Positions 51,510-60,920 of a stretch of DNA of 64,000 nt are shown one piece after another. Each line of letters begins with the position of its first letter. The stretch's first letter is position 1. Made by a program: the position numbers and the translations under genes. Below the pieces are notes generated by a model. It saw only the letters and a list, made by a program, of their open reading frames with translations, did not search any database and was not told the origin of the DNA. Origin of the DNA: Sphingomonas oligophenolica (GTDB lineage Bacteria; Pseudomonadota; Alphaproteobacteria; Sphingomonadales; Sphingomonadaceae); contig NZ_RCZK01000004.1 of NCBI RefSeq assembly GCF_006438955.1, positions 205,526-269,525 on the forward strand, in the 5' to 3' direction.

Positions 51510-51805
51510 CGATGCCTTACGTGCAATCCAGCTGTGACAGATAGCTCGTTTCAGCTGCTCGCCCAAGCAGCGACAGCGATCACTGCGGCGTGCGGTTCAT
51601 TTGGGTGTACATGCCGACCCCACAGCGCGTTTCCTGCGGCTGCTGGATATCGGCTATACCCCAAGTCCGCTTGGTAGGCCGTTGCCTAGCGTTGAAATCA
51701 AACAGCCCATTGCGGTCAGCGTCGCCGTCTCTAAATTGCGGAACGGAGCGAACCGCCCCGCCCGTCAACCTGGTCGCTCTCGCTTTGGCGGGCGGGTGCT
51801 CCCCT
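51510..51805. other. Repeat-flanked non-coding stretch
   Basis: It contains a block (from about 51694) that is repeated at 55624-55821, including an inverted CCCGCCC...GGCGGGCGGG hairpin that may be the terminator of the zinc-ribbon gene. No gene was found. Confidence 0.45.
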
Positions 51806-52103
51806 TCACCCGCGCAGCCGCCTCACCAGCATCTTCCAACCCTTCTCGTCGGCGGGGAAGAAGGTGGTTACAGTGGGCCGCTCTTCAGTGGGCCGGAGCG
51901 TTCCCGCCTTTGCGTTGCACGCGGTGCAGCGAAAGTGTTCGTAGGCGCTGTCTCCAAACCCATCGAACGATGTCGAGAAGCGATGCAGCCGGAACCATGT
52001 CGCTGCCTCCCAGGCGCTGACGATGCTCACACTGCGGGTTGGCGCACTCGATCCAGATATGCTGCCCGTGCCGGGCCAGACACCTGTACGTTTTTGCTCC
52101 CGC
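51806..52103 (-). pseudogene. Decayed small zinc-ribbon gene, copy A
   Basis: Two frames are needed to read it: YRCLARHGQHIWIECANPQC in one, and AWEAATWFRLHRFSTSFDGF, GDSAYEHFRCTACNAKAGTL, TVTTFFPADEKGWKMLVRRL in the other. Compared with copy C, eight bases (CACGGCAT) between two GCAT repeats are missing, which causes the frameshift. The four cysteine knuckles (RCLARH, CANPQC, CTAC) suggest a zinc-binding protein. Confidence 0.6.
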
Positions 52104-52259
52104 GGATCAAAACGGCAACGCCAGCTGCGCCTCATCGCGGCAGAGGAGGGGAGGGTCGTCTTGATGGTCGAAGATGATGCAGACCAGGGTCTCCGCCGCC
52201 GCCGATCCGCGGAGCCATTCGCCGCCAGTACGCCCCTTTCAATCGACTTTAAGGAGCGC

Positions 52260-54095
52260 CTAAATCCGCCGCGTCAGCCATCCAGACAAGCCTTGGCCAC
52301 CTTTAGCGGCCTTCTCGTTCGCTTTTCTCGCAGCCTGCTTCAACTCTGCCCAGCCGGGGGCGAAATTGAGGGCGGCTTCGTATCTCTCCCTGGCTTCCCG
52401 CCAGCGACCTTGCGCCGCCAGCACGTCGCCCTGACCTTTCAGCGGGTCGGCCCAATGTGGGCCCTGGCGATGCGCCTTGGCGAACATCGCCGCCGCATTC
52501 CGCAAATTTCCTTGCCGCTGCTGCGCCACGCCCCAATGCAGGTAAGCGAAAGGAATGTCCGGAGCGAGAGCCACCGCCTGACGGTACAGACGGTCAGAGG
52601 CATTCCTGTTTCCGTTCGCCTCTTCCCCGTCGGCCTGCAGGGCGCGGCACCGGGAATCGTCCGCATGTTGGGAGAAAATAGCATTGGCCAAGCGCGTATT
52701 CCCCACCTCCGAAAAGGCCAGCGCGGCGTAGCAGTCGCCATCATCGAACTGGAATTGCAGCGCCTCGGAAGCGGACAACAGAGCATAAAACCGTCCCAAA
52801 GCCGTTGCGGCGGTTTGCGAGTCTCCCCGATCGAGGGCGTGCAGGCCAGCGATCCAAAAGCGCGTGGCCAAAAGCGCCGGATCATCATAGTAAGCAAGGC
52901 TGAGCCGCCGTTCCGCCGACGCCCAGTCATGGCGGTGCGCCTCCGAGTCGGCGAGCCCCGTAGCCGCCGAAGTCGAGGTTGTTCCAAATCCACCGGATTT
53001 GCGGGCGTTACATTCGTGGAACCGGATTTCGCCGGTCCAGTCCTCGACGGCCAAATAATAGTTGATCCAAGCGCGCCCGCAATCTTCGTTCGCATCGGCC
53101 CCCGGCACACGCGCCAATTGCTGACCGACCTTCCACCCCGCCTCCCAACCGTGCATCACCCTTTCATAAGCGCCTAGAGTGGCCCAGGCGGACCAATAAG
53201 TGGGATCGAGGGAGAGCGCCTCGCGAAGCTTGCGGATTGCTTCTCCTCTGTGGCCATTGTGACTGAGCGCGATGGCCATGCTGCTAAGGAGGGAAGGGCG
53301 CGCGTCCGGATCGGAGCGATCCAGCGCCGTCCGGGTAAATTGCTCGTTTTCAGGATATCTGTGATGCTGGTTCAGATACGCGGCGAACAGGCGCGGCTCG
53401 TACATGCCGTATGTGTATTCGCTGGCTTTGGTGACGAGCTTTGGCAAATCGTACCTCGGCCCGGTGAAGACTTGGGGTGGAATTCCGGTGCCGCGCACCG
53501 TCAAAGAAAGGGTATCGTCTGGATTGATCACCAGGGCGCCGGAAATATGGGTCTCGTGGCTGAGCGCGCTCCTCAAATTCCGGCTCAATTCGCTGACAGA
53601 AATACCGGTCTCGGGAACTTGAACGGTGACTTGATTGGTCCAAGCGTTGTCGATCTTTTGCTTGGACGCCGTCGTCCGAACGCCGTCTTGAATGGTGGCG
53701 AGACCGTCCTGCACCGCGCCCGCGATGAGGTGTCCGCTCAGCCCGGATGACGCGAGCGACGGCGGCGCGTCAAAAGATTCCACCACGACCCCCCGGGCGC
53801 GCACCGCGGAGAGGAAAATGCCGAGCACGCCTAATGCGAAGCAGATTCCAATGACGACGGTCAGCTGCTTGAGCAGCAACGACACGCGCTCGTTTCGCCA
53901 TTTGACGTGTTCGCTTTCGCACTGAAGATAACGATAGCGGAAGTCCGCGTCGGCCAGGTTGGCGGGGTTTATCGCGAAACGAGGCGAATGGAACGAAACG
54001 AAACTTTCTCCCTCTACCTGCTCCCGGTTCGCGCCGGGCTCAGCGGAGTTTCTCCTGAAACGACGAAACAGCCGCCCGGAATGCTCGTCCCCCAT
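52260..54095 (-). CDS. TPR-repeat membrane protein
   Basis: 611 residues from the ATG at 54095 (GGAGGGG 5 nt upstream). A cytoplasmic N-terminus precedes one transmembrane helix at about 71-97 (VSLLLKQLTVVIGICFALGV and LGIFLSAV). A periplasmic domain of about 200 residues follows, then tetratricopeptide repeats from about residue 270: GEAIRKLREALSLDPTYWSA, NASDRLYRQAVALAPDIPFA and REARERYEAALNFAPGWAEL. TPR proteins act as protein scaffolds. The role here is unknown. It is divergent from the HD hydrolase gene. Confidence 0.75.
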   Translation of the reverse strand: MGDEHSGRLFRRFRRNSAEPGANREQVEGESFVSFHSPRFAINPANLADADFRYRYLQCESEHVKWRNERVSLLLKQLTVVIGICFALGVLGIFLSAVRARGVVVESFDAPPSLASSGLSGHLIAGAVQDGLATIQDGVRTTASKQKIDNAWTNQVTVQVPETGISVSELSRNLRSALSHETHISGALVINPDDTLSLTVRGTGIPPQVFTGPRYDLPKLVTKASEYTYGMYEPRLFAAYLNQHHRYPENEQFTRTALDRSDPDARPSLLSSMAIALSHNGHRGEAIRKLREALSLDPTYWSAWATLGAYERVMHGWEAGWKVGQQLARVPGADANEDCGRAWINYYLAVEDWTGEIRFHECNARKSGGFGTTSTSAATGLADSEAHRHDWASAERRLSLAYYDDPALLATRFWIAGLHALDRGDSQTAATALGRFYALLSASEALQFQFDDGDCYAALAFSEVGNTRLANAIFSQHADDSRCRALQADGEEANGNRNASDRLYRQAVALAPDIPFAYLHWGVAQQRQGNLRNAAAMFAKAHRQGPHWADPLKGQGDVLAAQGRWREARERYEAALNFAPGWAELKQAARKANEKAAKGGQGLSGWLTRRI

Positions 54096-54342
54096 CGCAC
54101 CCCTCCAGCTTTTCGCATCGATGCATCCGACGAAAGCTATTCCATTTTTCACTCAAAATCTAGGCGCGATCCATTCGCTGATTCGACGCCTCTGGCTACG
54201 TTATGACCACAGCGTCCCGAACGGTTGCGAGGACAAATCTTAGCGCCGGATCGATTTCCAAAGACGGTGATGCTTTCAGCGGCTACGCTTCCGGGATGAG
54301 GAGCGGAGCGTCCGCCAATATCATCGAGCAGCTGACCGTCCA

Positions 54343-54939
54343 ATGGGTATAGCGATGCTGACCGACCGTTTCGACGATGCGCTTTCCTACGCGAGCCGCC
54401 TCCATCGTGAGCAGCGGCGGAAAGGCACCGACATCCCCTACGTCGCGCACCTGCTGGGAGTCGCTTCGATCGCGCTGGAGAACGGCGCCGACGAGGATCA
54501 AGCCATCGCCGCCCTGTTGCACGACGCGGTTGAGGATCAGGGCGGGGAGCCGCAGCTGCAAGCGATCAGAGAGCGGTTCGGGGAGCGCGTCGCCGAAATG
54601 GTCGATCACTGCACCGACGCCGTCGTCGATCCCAAACCGGCGTGGCGTCCGCGCAAGGAGGCTTACATCGCGAGCCTTGCCCACAAGCCTGAAGCTTCGT
54701 TGCGGGTCAGCCTCGCGGACAAAACGCACAACGCTGGCGCGATCGTCGCCGATCTGGCTGTGCACGGGGAGGCGCTGTGGGATCGGTTCACCGGCGGTCG
54801 GGATGGGTCACTCTGGTACTACGAGGAACTGGCCAAAGCGTTCACCGATCGGATTCCAGGGCCGCCGACCGATCGCTTCGCCGCCTTGGTCGTCAGGATG
54901 CGCGCGGACAGCAACAAGCTTTTGCAGAAATCAAACTGA
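54343..54939 (+). CDS. HD-domain hydrolase, Mesh1/SpoT-like
   Basis: 198-residue stand-alone HD phosphohydrolase. Motifs match the (p)ppGpp hydrolase domain: RLHREQRRKGTDIPYVAHLL (H21, H36), ALLHDAVED (H60, D61) and LADKTHN (D125). No synthetase, TGS or ACT domain is present, as in Mesh1 and small alarmone hydrolases. It may degrade ppGpp or a related nucleotide. A second in-frame ATG lies 12 nt downstream. It is surrounded by unrelated cargo genes of element 2. Confidence 0.82.
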   Translation: MGIAMLTDRFDDALSYASRLHREQRRKGTDIPYVAHLLGVASIALENGADEDQAIAALLHDAVEDQGGEPQLQAIRERFGERVAEMVDHCTDAVVDPKPAWRPRKEAYIASLAHKPEASLRVSLADKTHNAGAIVADLAVHGEALWDRFTGGRDGSLWYYEELAKAFTDRIPGPPTDRFAALVVRMRADSNKLLQKSN

Positions 54940-54961
54940 CGGCGACCAGCATTCCCCGTGG

Positions 54962-55111
54962 TCAGAGCGTGATATTTCGCCGAGCCATTTCTGCGGCGGC
55001 TAAACGCGCGAGCGGGGTCTGCGGGTCGTCCGAGAAGATGTCGGCGAGGTCGAGCAGGTCGTCGTCCTTGAGAGCCAGTATCGAAGCCTCGATATCGGCG
55101 AGTCGATTCAT
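54962..55111 (-). CDS. Small helical hypothetical protein
   Basis: 49 residues: MNRLADIEASILALKDDDLL, DLADIFSDDPQTPLARLAAA then EMARRNITL. Strongly helical and acidic, resembling small sphingomonad proteins of unknown role. It converges on the HD hydrolase gene with 22 bp between the stops. Confidence 0.5.
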   Translation of the reverse strand: MNRLADIEASILALKDDDLLDLADIFSDDPQTPLARLAAAEMARRNITL

Positions 55112-55274
55112 TGTCCGCGCGTCGTGGAGGGCGTTTCGTTTGATCCGGGTTCTGAGCATTCCTGCGCAGTAGCAGCGCTGTCGCTGAAAGGGGAAGCAGC
55201 GAATGGCACGAATAATCGACGCGGACCTTCCAGCTCCGATCGAACCCAAATGATGCCGAGGGCGTTGGAGATGT

Positions 55275-55625
55275 ATGCCGCACGCCAGCAACATCGTCCA
55301 TTGTGATGGCCCGGACAGCCCACACGCCTTCGACATCATTCCGCTGCGGCCGAGAAACGGCAGCCTGGACGCTCGCTGCCCAATTTGTCACGGTCACGGC
55401 CAATGGAACACCGAGATCGATCTGGTCAGCTTTCGTTGCAAGCGTGCGATCTGCGATCACTGCTACGGCGCGGGCTGGGTCGAAACCGGGGATGATCCAA
55501 TTGGGTTTCCCGACATCGTGACGACCCCGGAAGGGTATCCGAAGTGGATCGTTAGATATGTTGTCAAAAGCGATGTTGAAAGCTCGGACCCAAAATCCGC
55601 TCTCTTGGCCGTTCCCAAGCCCTGA
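55275..55625 (+). CDS. Cysteine-rich zinc-binding hypothetical protein
   Basis: 116 residues. Two knuckle pairs are visible: CPICHGHGQW and CKRAICDHCYGAGWVETGD, the latter similar to the CxxCxGxG repeats of DnaJ zinc fingers. N-terminal PHAFDIIPLRPRNGSLDARC and C-terminal YPKWIVRYVVKSD flank them. A zinc-binding role is likely; the partner is unknown. Its stop coincides with the start of repeat copy B. Confidence 0.65.
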   Translation: MPHASNIVHCDGPDSPHAFDIIPLRPRNGSLDARCPICHGHGQWNTEIDLVSFRCKRAICDHCYGAGWVETGDDPIGFPDIVTTPEGYPKWIVRYVVKSDVESSDPKSALLAVPKP

Positions 55626-55737
55626 ACTCGACCAGCCCATTGCGGCCAGCGTCGCCCTCTCTAAATTGTGACACGGAGCGAACCGCCCCGCCCGTCATCT
55701 TGGTCGCTCTTGCTTTGGCGGGCGGGTGCTGTCCCGT

Positions 55738-55821
55738 TCACCCGCGCAGCCGCCTCACCAGCATCTTCCAGCCCTTTTCGTCGGCGGGAAGAAGGTGGTC
55801 ACGGTGGGCTTCTCTTCGGTT
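55738..55821 (-). pseudogene. Decayed zinc-ribbon gene, copy B (3' fragment)
   Basis: The block 55624-55821 matches 51694-51890 of copy A at most positions, including the terminator-like inverted repeat. Only the C-terminal codons (KPTVTTFFP...) survive, and one C is missing in the CCCC run, so the end is out of frame. Confidence 0.55.
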
Positions 55822-55835
55822 AACGTCAGCCTCAA

Positions 55836-57197
55836 TCATTCACGAGTTTGCTGCCCGTGGGTTTTTGCTGGACTGACGTGCGCAAGCTCGAGTCCTAGCG
55901 CCCAGCGGCGATGAAAACCCCGCCAGTACGTAGCGCTCGAACCAGTCGGCTTCGCCAATTGATCACCCGATACTTCGCCCTCGCTCAGAAGCCAGGTACC
56001 GTCGTCCGCGATGGGTGCAGGGACGTTCAGATAACCCGCCCGGTCGCTGATCCCCTTCAAATGTAGATCGAGAAAAGCGGTGATCATATGAGCGTTGATC
56101 GCCAGTATGCGGTCCTTACGCCACACCGGCTCATTAAACTTGTCGATGTAAAGGTAGTCGTCTGAGACCGACGCAGGTGCGGCATTCATCGCAATGTTGT
56201 GCCGTGCCTCGCGATAAGAGAGCAAATAGCGGTCCGACTGTGCCATTCGATCAAACAGCCAGTGTACCCCATTCGCGTAATCAGCGACATCGTCGCGATC
56301 CCCGTCGATTATCAGCGCCGGGGCAGAGATCTTACTCAGAGCCGCGGGCGACCACATCCGCGTTGCCGGCGATCCACCCCACGGCCCGAACAGGATGAGC
56401 GCCCTGAGGCCGGGCACGGGTTTGTCGTCGTCTTCAAGCGATCCTGCCATCATCGCTTTGGGGAGTTGTGCCATCAGCGACGATTTGGGATCATAGCCTG
56501 CCCCGGCCGTCGCGATCGCGCCGTAGCCGCCCATTGAATAACCAGCGAGAGCCAATTTATCGGCATCGATATGTTCAAACACACCTTTGTACGAAGAGGC
56601 TGTGCGTCGCCGGATCTCGGCAATGACGAAGCGCTGATCCGCGCTCCGATCGACCCAGACCTGCGTAAACGAGGCACGGCGCGATCCCGCAATTACCGGA
56701 TCGACGTCGCCATGCTCAATAGCAACGACGACATATCCTTTAGACGCAAGGTTTTCGGCGAGATCACTGAAGCCAATCGCGCGATTGTTATAGCCGTGCG
56801 ATAGTATCAGCAGCGGAAAATGCCCCACAGCAGGCTCGGCATTGCGGGCCGCCTTTCCGGGAAAACTGAGCCGCACAACCCGCTTCCTCTTGCGGTTGCC
56901 GAGGAAAGGCGCAGGCATCGTGTACGTAACCTGCTGCACGTCTTTTGCTGCGCTCACCGCAGGATACCATATCTCGATCGGCAGCTTCCGCGCGTGGTGT
57001 TTGAACCCGCCCACGCCATCAGGTTCCAGCACATCTGCGCGATCGGGATCAATCAGGATGATGGTCTGCGTGCCTACGGGCGATGCGCCACGTGCGGCCA
57101 GTTCGGGCGAGTCGACAGGCAGTTGACCTTCCACGTTGGACACCGCAAAAAACGACGCTCCCAGCAACAACGTGGCCCTGATCCACGGTCCCATCAT
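55836..57197 (-). CDS. Alpha/beta hydrolase, PAF-acetylhydrolase/lipase-like, exported
   Basis: 453 residues starting at the paired ATGs at 57197/57194 behind GGAGG. A signal peptide is present (MMGPWIRATLLLGASFFAVS). The fold is that of the platelet-activating-factor acetylhydrolase-like family: LPIEIWYPAV, FPLLILSHGYNNRAIGFSDL (oxyanion region), nucleophile S221 in LALAGYSMGGYG, acid D300 in ALIIDGDRDD, and H333 in YREARHNI. It probably cleaves ester bonds of lipids or xenobiotics in the periplasm. It separates repeat copies B and C and seems to have arrived with that rearrangement. Confidence 0.85.
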   Translation of the reverse strand: MMGPWIRATLLLGASFFAVSNVEGQLPVDSPELAARGASPVGTQTIILIDPDRADVLEPDGVGGFKHHARKLPIEIWYPAVSAAKDVQQVTYTMPAPFLGNRKRKRVVRLSFPGKAARNAEPAVGHFPLLILSHGYNNRAIGFSDLAENLASKGYVVVAIEHGDVDPVIAGSRRASFTQVWVDRSADQRFVIAEIRRRTASSYKGVFEHIDADKLALAGYSMGGYGAIATAGAGYDPKSSLMAQLPKAMMAGSLEDDDKPVPGLRALILFGPWGGSPATRMWSPAALSKISAPALIIDGDRDDVADYANGVHWLFDRMAQSDRYLLSYREARHNIAMNAAPASVSDDYLYIDKFNEPVWRKDRILAINAHMITAFLDLHLKGISDRAGYLNVPAPIADDGTWLLSEGEVSGDQLAKPTGSSATYWRGFHRRWALGLELAHVSPAKTHGQQTRE

Positions 57198-57382
57198 TCC
57201 TCCAACCTCTTGCCTAAATTTTGCTTTTGCGTTGCTGCGCTGGCGAACATGTCTGCAGAACTGAAACAGCGCAACAGCGCCAATTTCATTTGGCCGCGGG
57301 CATGCGACCACCGCCGCCGCGATGCGTCCGCTTGTTTGGCGGTTGCCAAACGTTGAGCTCGAACAGCCTGTTGCGGGTAGAC

Positions 57383-57541
57383 ACCAAACCCGTCGAACGA
57401 TGTCGCGAAGCGATGAAAGCGAAACCATGTCGCCGCCTCCCAGGCGCCGACGATGCCGTGATGCTCACACTGCGGGTTGGCGCACTCGATCCAGATATGC
57501 TGCCCGTGCCGGGCCAGACACCTGAACGTTTTTGCCCCCAC
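57383..57541 (-). pseudogene. Decayed zinc-ribbon gene, copy C (5' fragment)
   Basis: From a GTG the frame reads GAKTFRCLARHGQHIWIECA, NPQCEHHGIVGAWEAATWFR and FHRFATSFDGFG, uninterrupted, where copy A has lost eight bases. After FDGFG the homology stops and the gene is cut. Together with copy B it would make one full-length gene. Confidence 0.55.
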
Positions 57542-57681
57542 GGATCAAAGCGGCAACGCCAGCTGCGCCTCATGGCGGCAGGGCAGCCGTCCCGTCCACG
57601 ATCGGGCTCCCCTTCGTTCTGGCAATAGGCTGGGAGATTCAATTGACCGTTGACCCCGTCGAACGGGCGCGTCCCGGCGCA

Positions 57682-57726
57682 GTTTCACGCTTTAAATATC
57701 TAGACTTCCGCCAGAAAGCGTGAAAC
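57682..57726. promoter_or_regulatory. Perfect 12-bp inverted repeat before the AraC gene
   Basis: GTTTCACGCTTT (57682-57693) and AAAGCGTGAAAC (57715-57726) are exact inverted copies separated by an AT-rich 21-bp spacer. They end 56 bp before the AraC start codon. This may be an operator or loop site, or a terminator. Confidence 0.5.
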
Positions 57727-57781
57727 GCTCGGCTCCTTAATGCAATAACCCCAGGTGCGCCGTGTCCCGAAAGGGGGATCT

Positions 57782-58714
57782 ATGGATCGAAGCCCTTCGT
57801 GTTCCCCGCCGCAGCTTGCACGGCCCGATGGTTGTCTTAGCGTAAACATCGTCCGCCCGAGCGACCACCTCCAAAGCTACGTCACCTTCTTTTATTTCGT
57901 GACAGCAAGTGAGGCATTGACGGATTTCCTGTATCCCGAGTGGGGTAACGTTCGCTTCTCGATCTCCGGGTCCTGGATGGTCAGGATGCCGGGGTATGAG
58001 GATGAGACGCCGCAGACCGCGGTGCTGTTCGGACCGACGGATCGTCACGGGGCGATCGACACCAAGGGAGGCCGAACGATTGGTTTCGGCCTGACCCCGA
58101 TCGGCTGGCAAGCGGTTATCGGCGGCGATGCCGGAGCGATGGCAAACCGGGTCGTGCCGCTCGGCGACCGGCTCGGTATATCCGGGGAACAGCTTAGGGC
58201 GCACCTTATTCGGGATAAGGAAGATCAGGTGATCGTGGAGCGTCTCGAAGAGTTGCTGACCAGACGTTTGGCGTCGCGACCGCCGGTCAGCAAGGCAGTC
58301 CTAGCAACCGACCGCGCCCTGCGTATGCGGCCGCGCGATTTGGCGGCATTCGCAGCTGCTGCCGGGGTGTCGGCACGGACACTGCACCGATTGTGTCTGG
58401 GTGCCTTTGGCTTCCCGCCGAAGCGATTGATGCGCTTGCAACGATTTCTCGACACGCTGGGCCAGGTTAGGACGGCTGTAGGAAACTCGGTGCGAAACTC
58501 GATGGACGAAGCGTATTGCGACCAATCCCATTTCTATCGGGATTTCCGCGACTTCATGGCGATGACGCCGCGCGAATATTTCGGCGCGCCGAGACTGCTG
58601 ATGGCGGCCGCTGCGGAAGCGCAGGTTCGTGCTGGCGTAACCCTGTCGTTCCGCCTGCCGCCGTCGCTGGTGGAAGAGGACAGCGCTCACGCCGTCACGG
58701 GCGCCGCTGCCTAA
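57782..58714 (+). CDS. AraC-family transcriptional regulator
   Basis: 310 residues from the ATG at 57782 with AAAGGGGGAT upstream. The N-terminal sensing domain (residues 1-190, HLQSYVTFFYFVT and WGNVRFSISGSWMVRMPG) resembles the DUF6597-type ligand-binding region of similar regulators. The C-terminal double HTH carries DLAAFAAAAGVSARTLHRLC and YCDQSHFYRDFRDFMAMTPR. It is 154 bp upstream of the first RTX gene in the same direction and may activate it. Confidence 0.85.
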   Translation: MDRSPSCSPPQLARPDGCLSVNIVRPSDHLQSYVTFFYFVTASEALTDFLYPEWGNVRFSISGSWMVRMPGYEDETPQTAVLFGPTDRHGAIDTKGGRTIGFGLTPIGWQAVIGGDAGAMANRVVPLGDRLGISGEQLRAHLIRDKEDQVIVERLEELLTRRLASRPPVSKAVLATDRALRMRPRDLAAFAAAAGVSARTLHRLCLGAFGFPPKRLMRLQRFLDTLGQVRTAVGNSVRNSMDEAYCDQSHFYRDFRDFMAMTPREYFGAPRLLMAAAAEAQVRAGVTLSFRLPPSLVEEDSAHAVTGAAA

Positions 58715-58868
58715 ACACGTCTACGCCCCAAATTTTGGCGAACTTTTACAATATTCGCTCCCCTTCTCGGATTTAGACCTCCTTGCATAGCCGTCCCGGC
58801 GGGCGGTCCGGTGCCGCAATCCCGATTGTGAATTTGGGCAGGGCTCCGCACGAAGAGAGGTAACGATC

Positions 58869-60794
58869 ATGGTTGCTCCTGGTTATTCCATCACTCCATT
58901 GAGTTTTACTGAGCCGGCGGCTGGCACAGCGACAGTCACTATAAGGGTGACGCGCGGAGATTCCACCAACGCAGAGTCTCTCGAACTCCAAATTATAACC
59001 AAAACAGGAGCGCCGCTGTTCGGAACGGCGGAAGATGTCGACTTCGATTTCACTGGGTATGCCAATCCAAATGGCGCGCACACGACATCCTATCAGTTCG
59101 CGGCAGGGGAGGCCTTCCATGATTTCACGTTCGGCGTCGTAGGCGGAGACGGACTCGAGGGAACGGAGACGTTCACCATAAAACTATTTGGGGGGACGAA
59201 CGGCACCAATCTGAGTTTTACGGGAAACATCAACGACCCTGGTGGGCCCGTAGGCAGCCTGGCCATTGCTGCCCTCACCCAGAATGAGGGTAGCGGCGGC
59301 GGCACGACGGACTTCGCATTCACGGTAACGCGGTCGGGTAGCACCACCGGCGCGGCGAGCGCGACCTACACGATCGCCAACGGTACCACCGACGCGAACG
59401 ATTTCGTGTTCGATGCGCAGCATCCACAAACCGGTACCGTCAACTTTGCCGCTGGCGCATCTACCGCCATGGTTCATGTTCCCATAGCGGCGGATAGCGT
59501 AGTGGAAGGCGACGAGACCTTCACCGTCACGCTGTCGAACGCGACAAACGCGACCATCGGCACCGCGCAGGGCACCGGCACCATATCCAATGACGATGCG
59601 GCGATCATGCCCGCGCCTGCGCCTGCACCTGCCCCCGCGCCGCCCCCGAACCCCAACGGCGTATATGTTCTGCAGGGATCGACCCCCGATACGGTGGCGG
59701 GCGGCGATGGCGATGATACCTACATTGTCCAGAACCCCCGCGTGACGATCGTAGAGAAGCCGGGCGAGGGCAACGATACCGTCTACACTTCGATCAGCTA
59801 TGCGCTGGATGGTGGATCGTCGATCGAAACGCTATCGACGCAGGATCAGAAGGGAACCGACCCCATCAACCTCGTCGGCAACAGCTTTGCGCAATATGTG
59901 ATCGGCAATTTCGCCAACAACGTGCTGAATGGCAATGGCGGCGCCGATACGCTGATCGGGCTAAAGGGCAACGACACCTATGCGATCGCCGATCCGAACG
60001 CGGTAATCATCGAGAATCCGGGGGAAGGCACCGATACGGTATACACCAGTGTCAGCTACGCGCTGCCCGGCAGCGCGGAGATTGAGGTGCTGTCGGTTGC
60101 CACACAACAGGGCACCGATAATCTGAATTTGATCGGCAACGGTTTCTCCCAGGCCATCATCGGCAATTTCGGCAACAACGTGCTGAACGGCAATGGCGGC
60201 ATCGACACGCTGATCGGGCTAAAGGGCAACGACACCTATGTCGTCGGCAACGCGGCATCGGTCGTGATCGAGAATGCAGGTGAGGGGTTCGACACCGTCT
60301 ATGCCAGCGTCAGCTATTCCCTGGCGAATGGCCAGTCGATCGAAGTGCTTTCCGCGCAGTCGCAGGGCGGCACCGAAGCGATCAACCTGACCGGCAACGA
60401 ACTGGCACAGGCGGTGATCGGCAATAACGGTGCTAACGTCCTGAATGGTGGCGGCGGGGCGGATGCGCTTTACGGCCTGGGCGGCGACGACACCTTCGCC
60501 TTCACCACTGCACTCGGCAATGGCAACGTCGCTGCGATCGCGGACTTCGGCAACGGTGCGGACAAGATCGCGCTGTCGTCGTCGATCTTCGGCGGGATGG
60601 CAAGTGGTACGCTATCGGCGTCCAATTTCGTGATCGGCGCCGCGGCGACGACCGCGGAGCAGCACATCGTCTACAACCAGGCGACGGGGCAACTGTTCTA
60701 CGACGCCGATGGCTCGGGTGCAGGCGCCGCCGTGCTGTTCGCCACCGTCGCGCCCGGCACGGTCATCACCGCCAATATGATCGCGGTCGTCTGA
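58869..60794 (+). CDS. RTX-type secreted calcium-binding protein with Calx-beta domain
   Basis: 641 residues without a Sec signal, fitting type I secretion. Order: an N-terminal Calx-beta-like region (2-130), a second Calx-beta domain (about 135-245, EGDETFTVTLSNATN), a Pro/Ala linker (APAPAPAPAPPP), then three repeats of about 90-100 residues each with NVLNGNGGADTLIGLKGNDT and VIIENPGEGTDTVYTSVSYA. A C-terminal domain FAFTTALGNGNVAAIADFGN... ends with VAPGTVITANMIAVV, probably the secretion signal. It probably binds calcium through the GGxGxDxL-type turns. No type I exporter genes are in the window. Confidence 0.82.
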   Translation: MVAPGYSITPLSFTEPAAGTATVTIRVTRGDSTNAESLELQIITKTGAPLFGTAEDVDFDFTGYANPNGAHTTSYQFAAGEAFHDFTFGVVGGDGLEGTETFTIKLFGGTNGTNLSFTGNINDPGGPVGSLAIAALTQNEGSGGGTTDFAFTVTRSGSTTGAASATYTIANGTTDANDFVFDAQHPQTGTVNFAAGASTAMVHVPIAADSVVEGDETFTVTLSNATNATIGTAQGTGTISNDDAAIMPAPAPAPAPAPPPNPNGVYVLQGSTPDTVAGGDGDDTYIVQNPRVTIVEKPGEGNDTVYTSISYALDGGSSIETLSTQDQKGTDPINLVGNSFAQYVIGNFANNVLNGNGGADTLIGLKGNDTYAIADPNAVIIENPGEGTDTVYTSVSYALPGSAEIEVLSVATQQGTDNLNLIGNGFSQAIIGNFGNNVLNGNGGIDTLIGLKGNDTYVVGNAASVVIENAGEGFDTVYASVSYSLANGQSIEVLSAQSQGGTEAINLTGNELAQAVIGNNGANVLNGGGGADALYGLGGDDTFAFTTALGNGNVAAIADFGNGADKIALSSSIFGGMASGTLSASNFVIGAAATTAEQHIVYNQATGQLFYDADGSGAGAAVLFATVAPGTVITANMIAVV

Positions 60795-60920
60795 CCGCTC
60801 TGTGGGTATACCGAAAGTCGCTCAACGCGGATTACATAAGCGCTACTCCGAACGAGGCTAGAGTTATTCAGGCTGGACATGCAATAGGTCGATAAGTAGA
60901 TAGTAAGTCGGTTTTTGTGA

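Noticed and set aside
51601..52020. Plus-strand frames over the zinc-ribbon copy A region
   Set aside because: The cysteine-rich pattern and the similarity to copies B and C lie on the minus strand; the plus frames are shadows.
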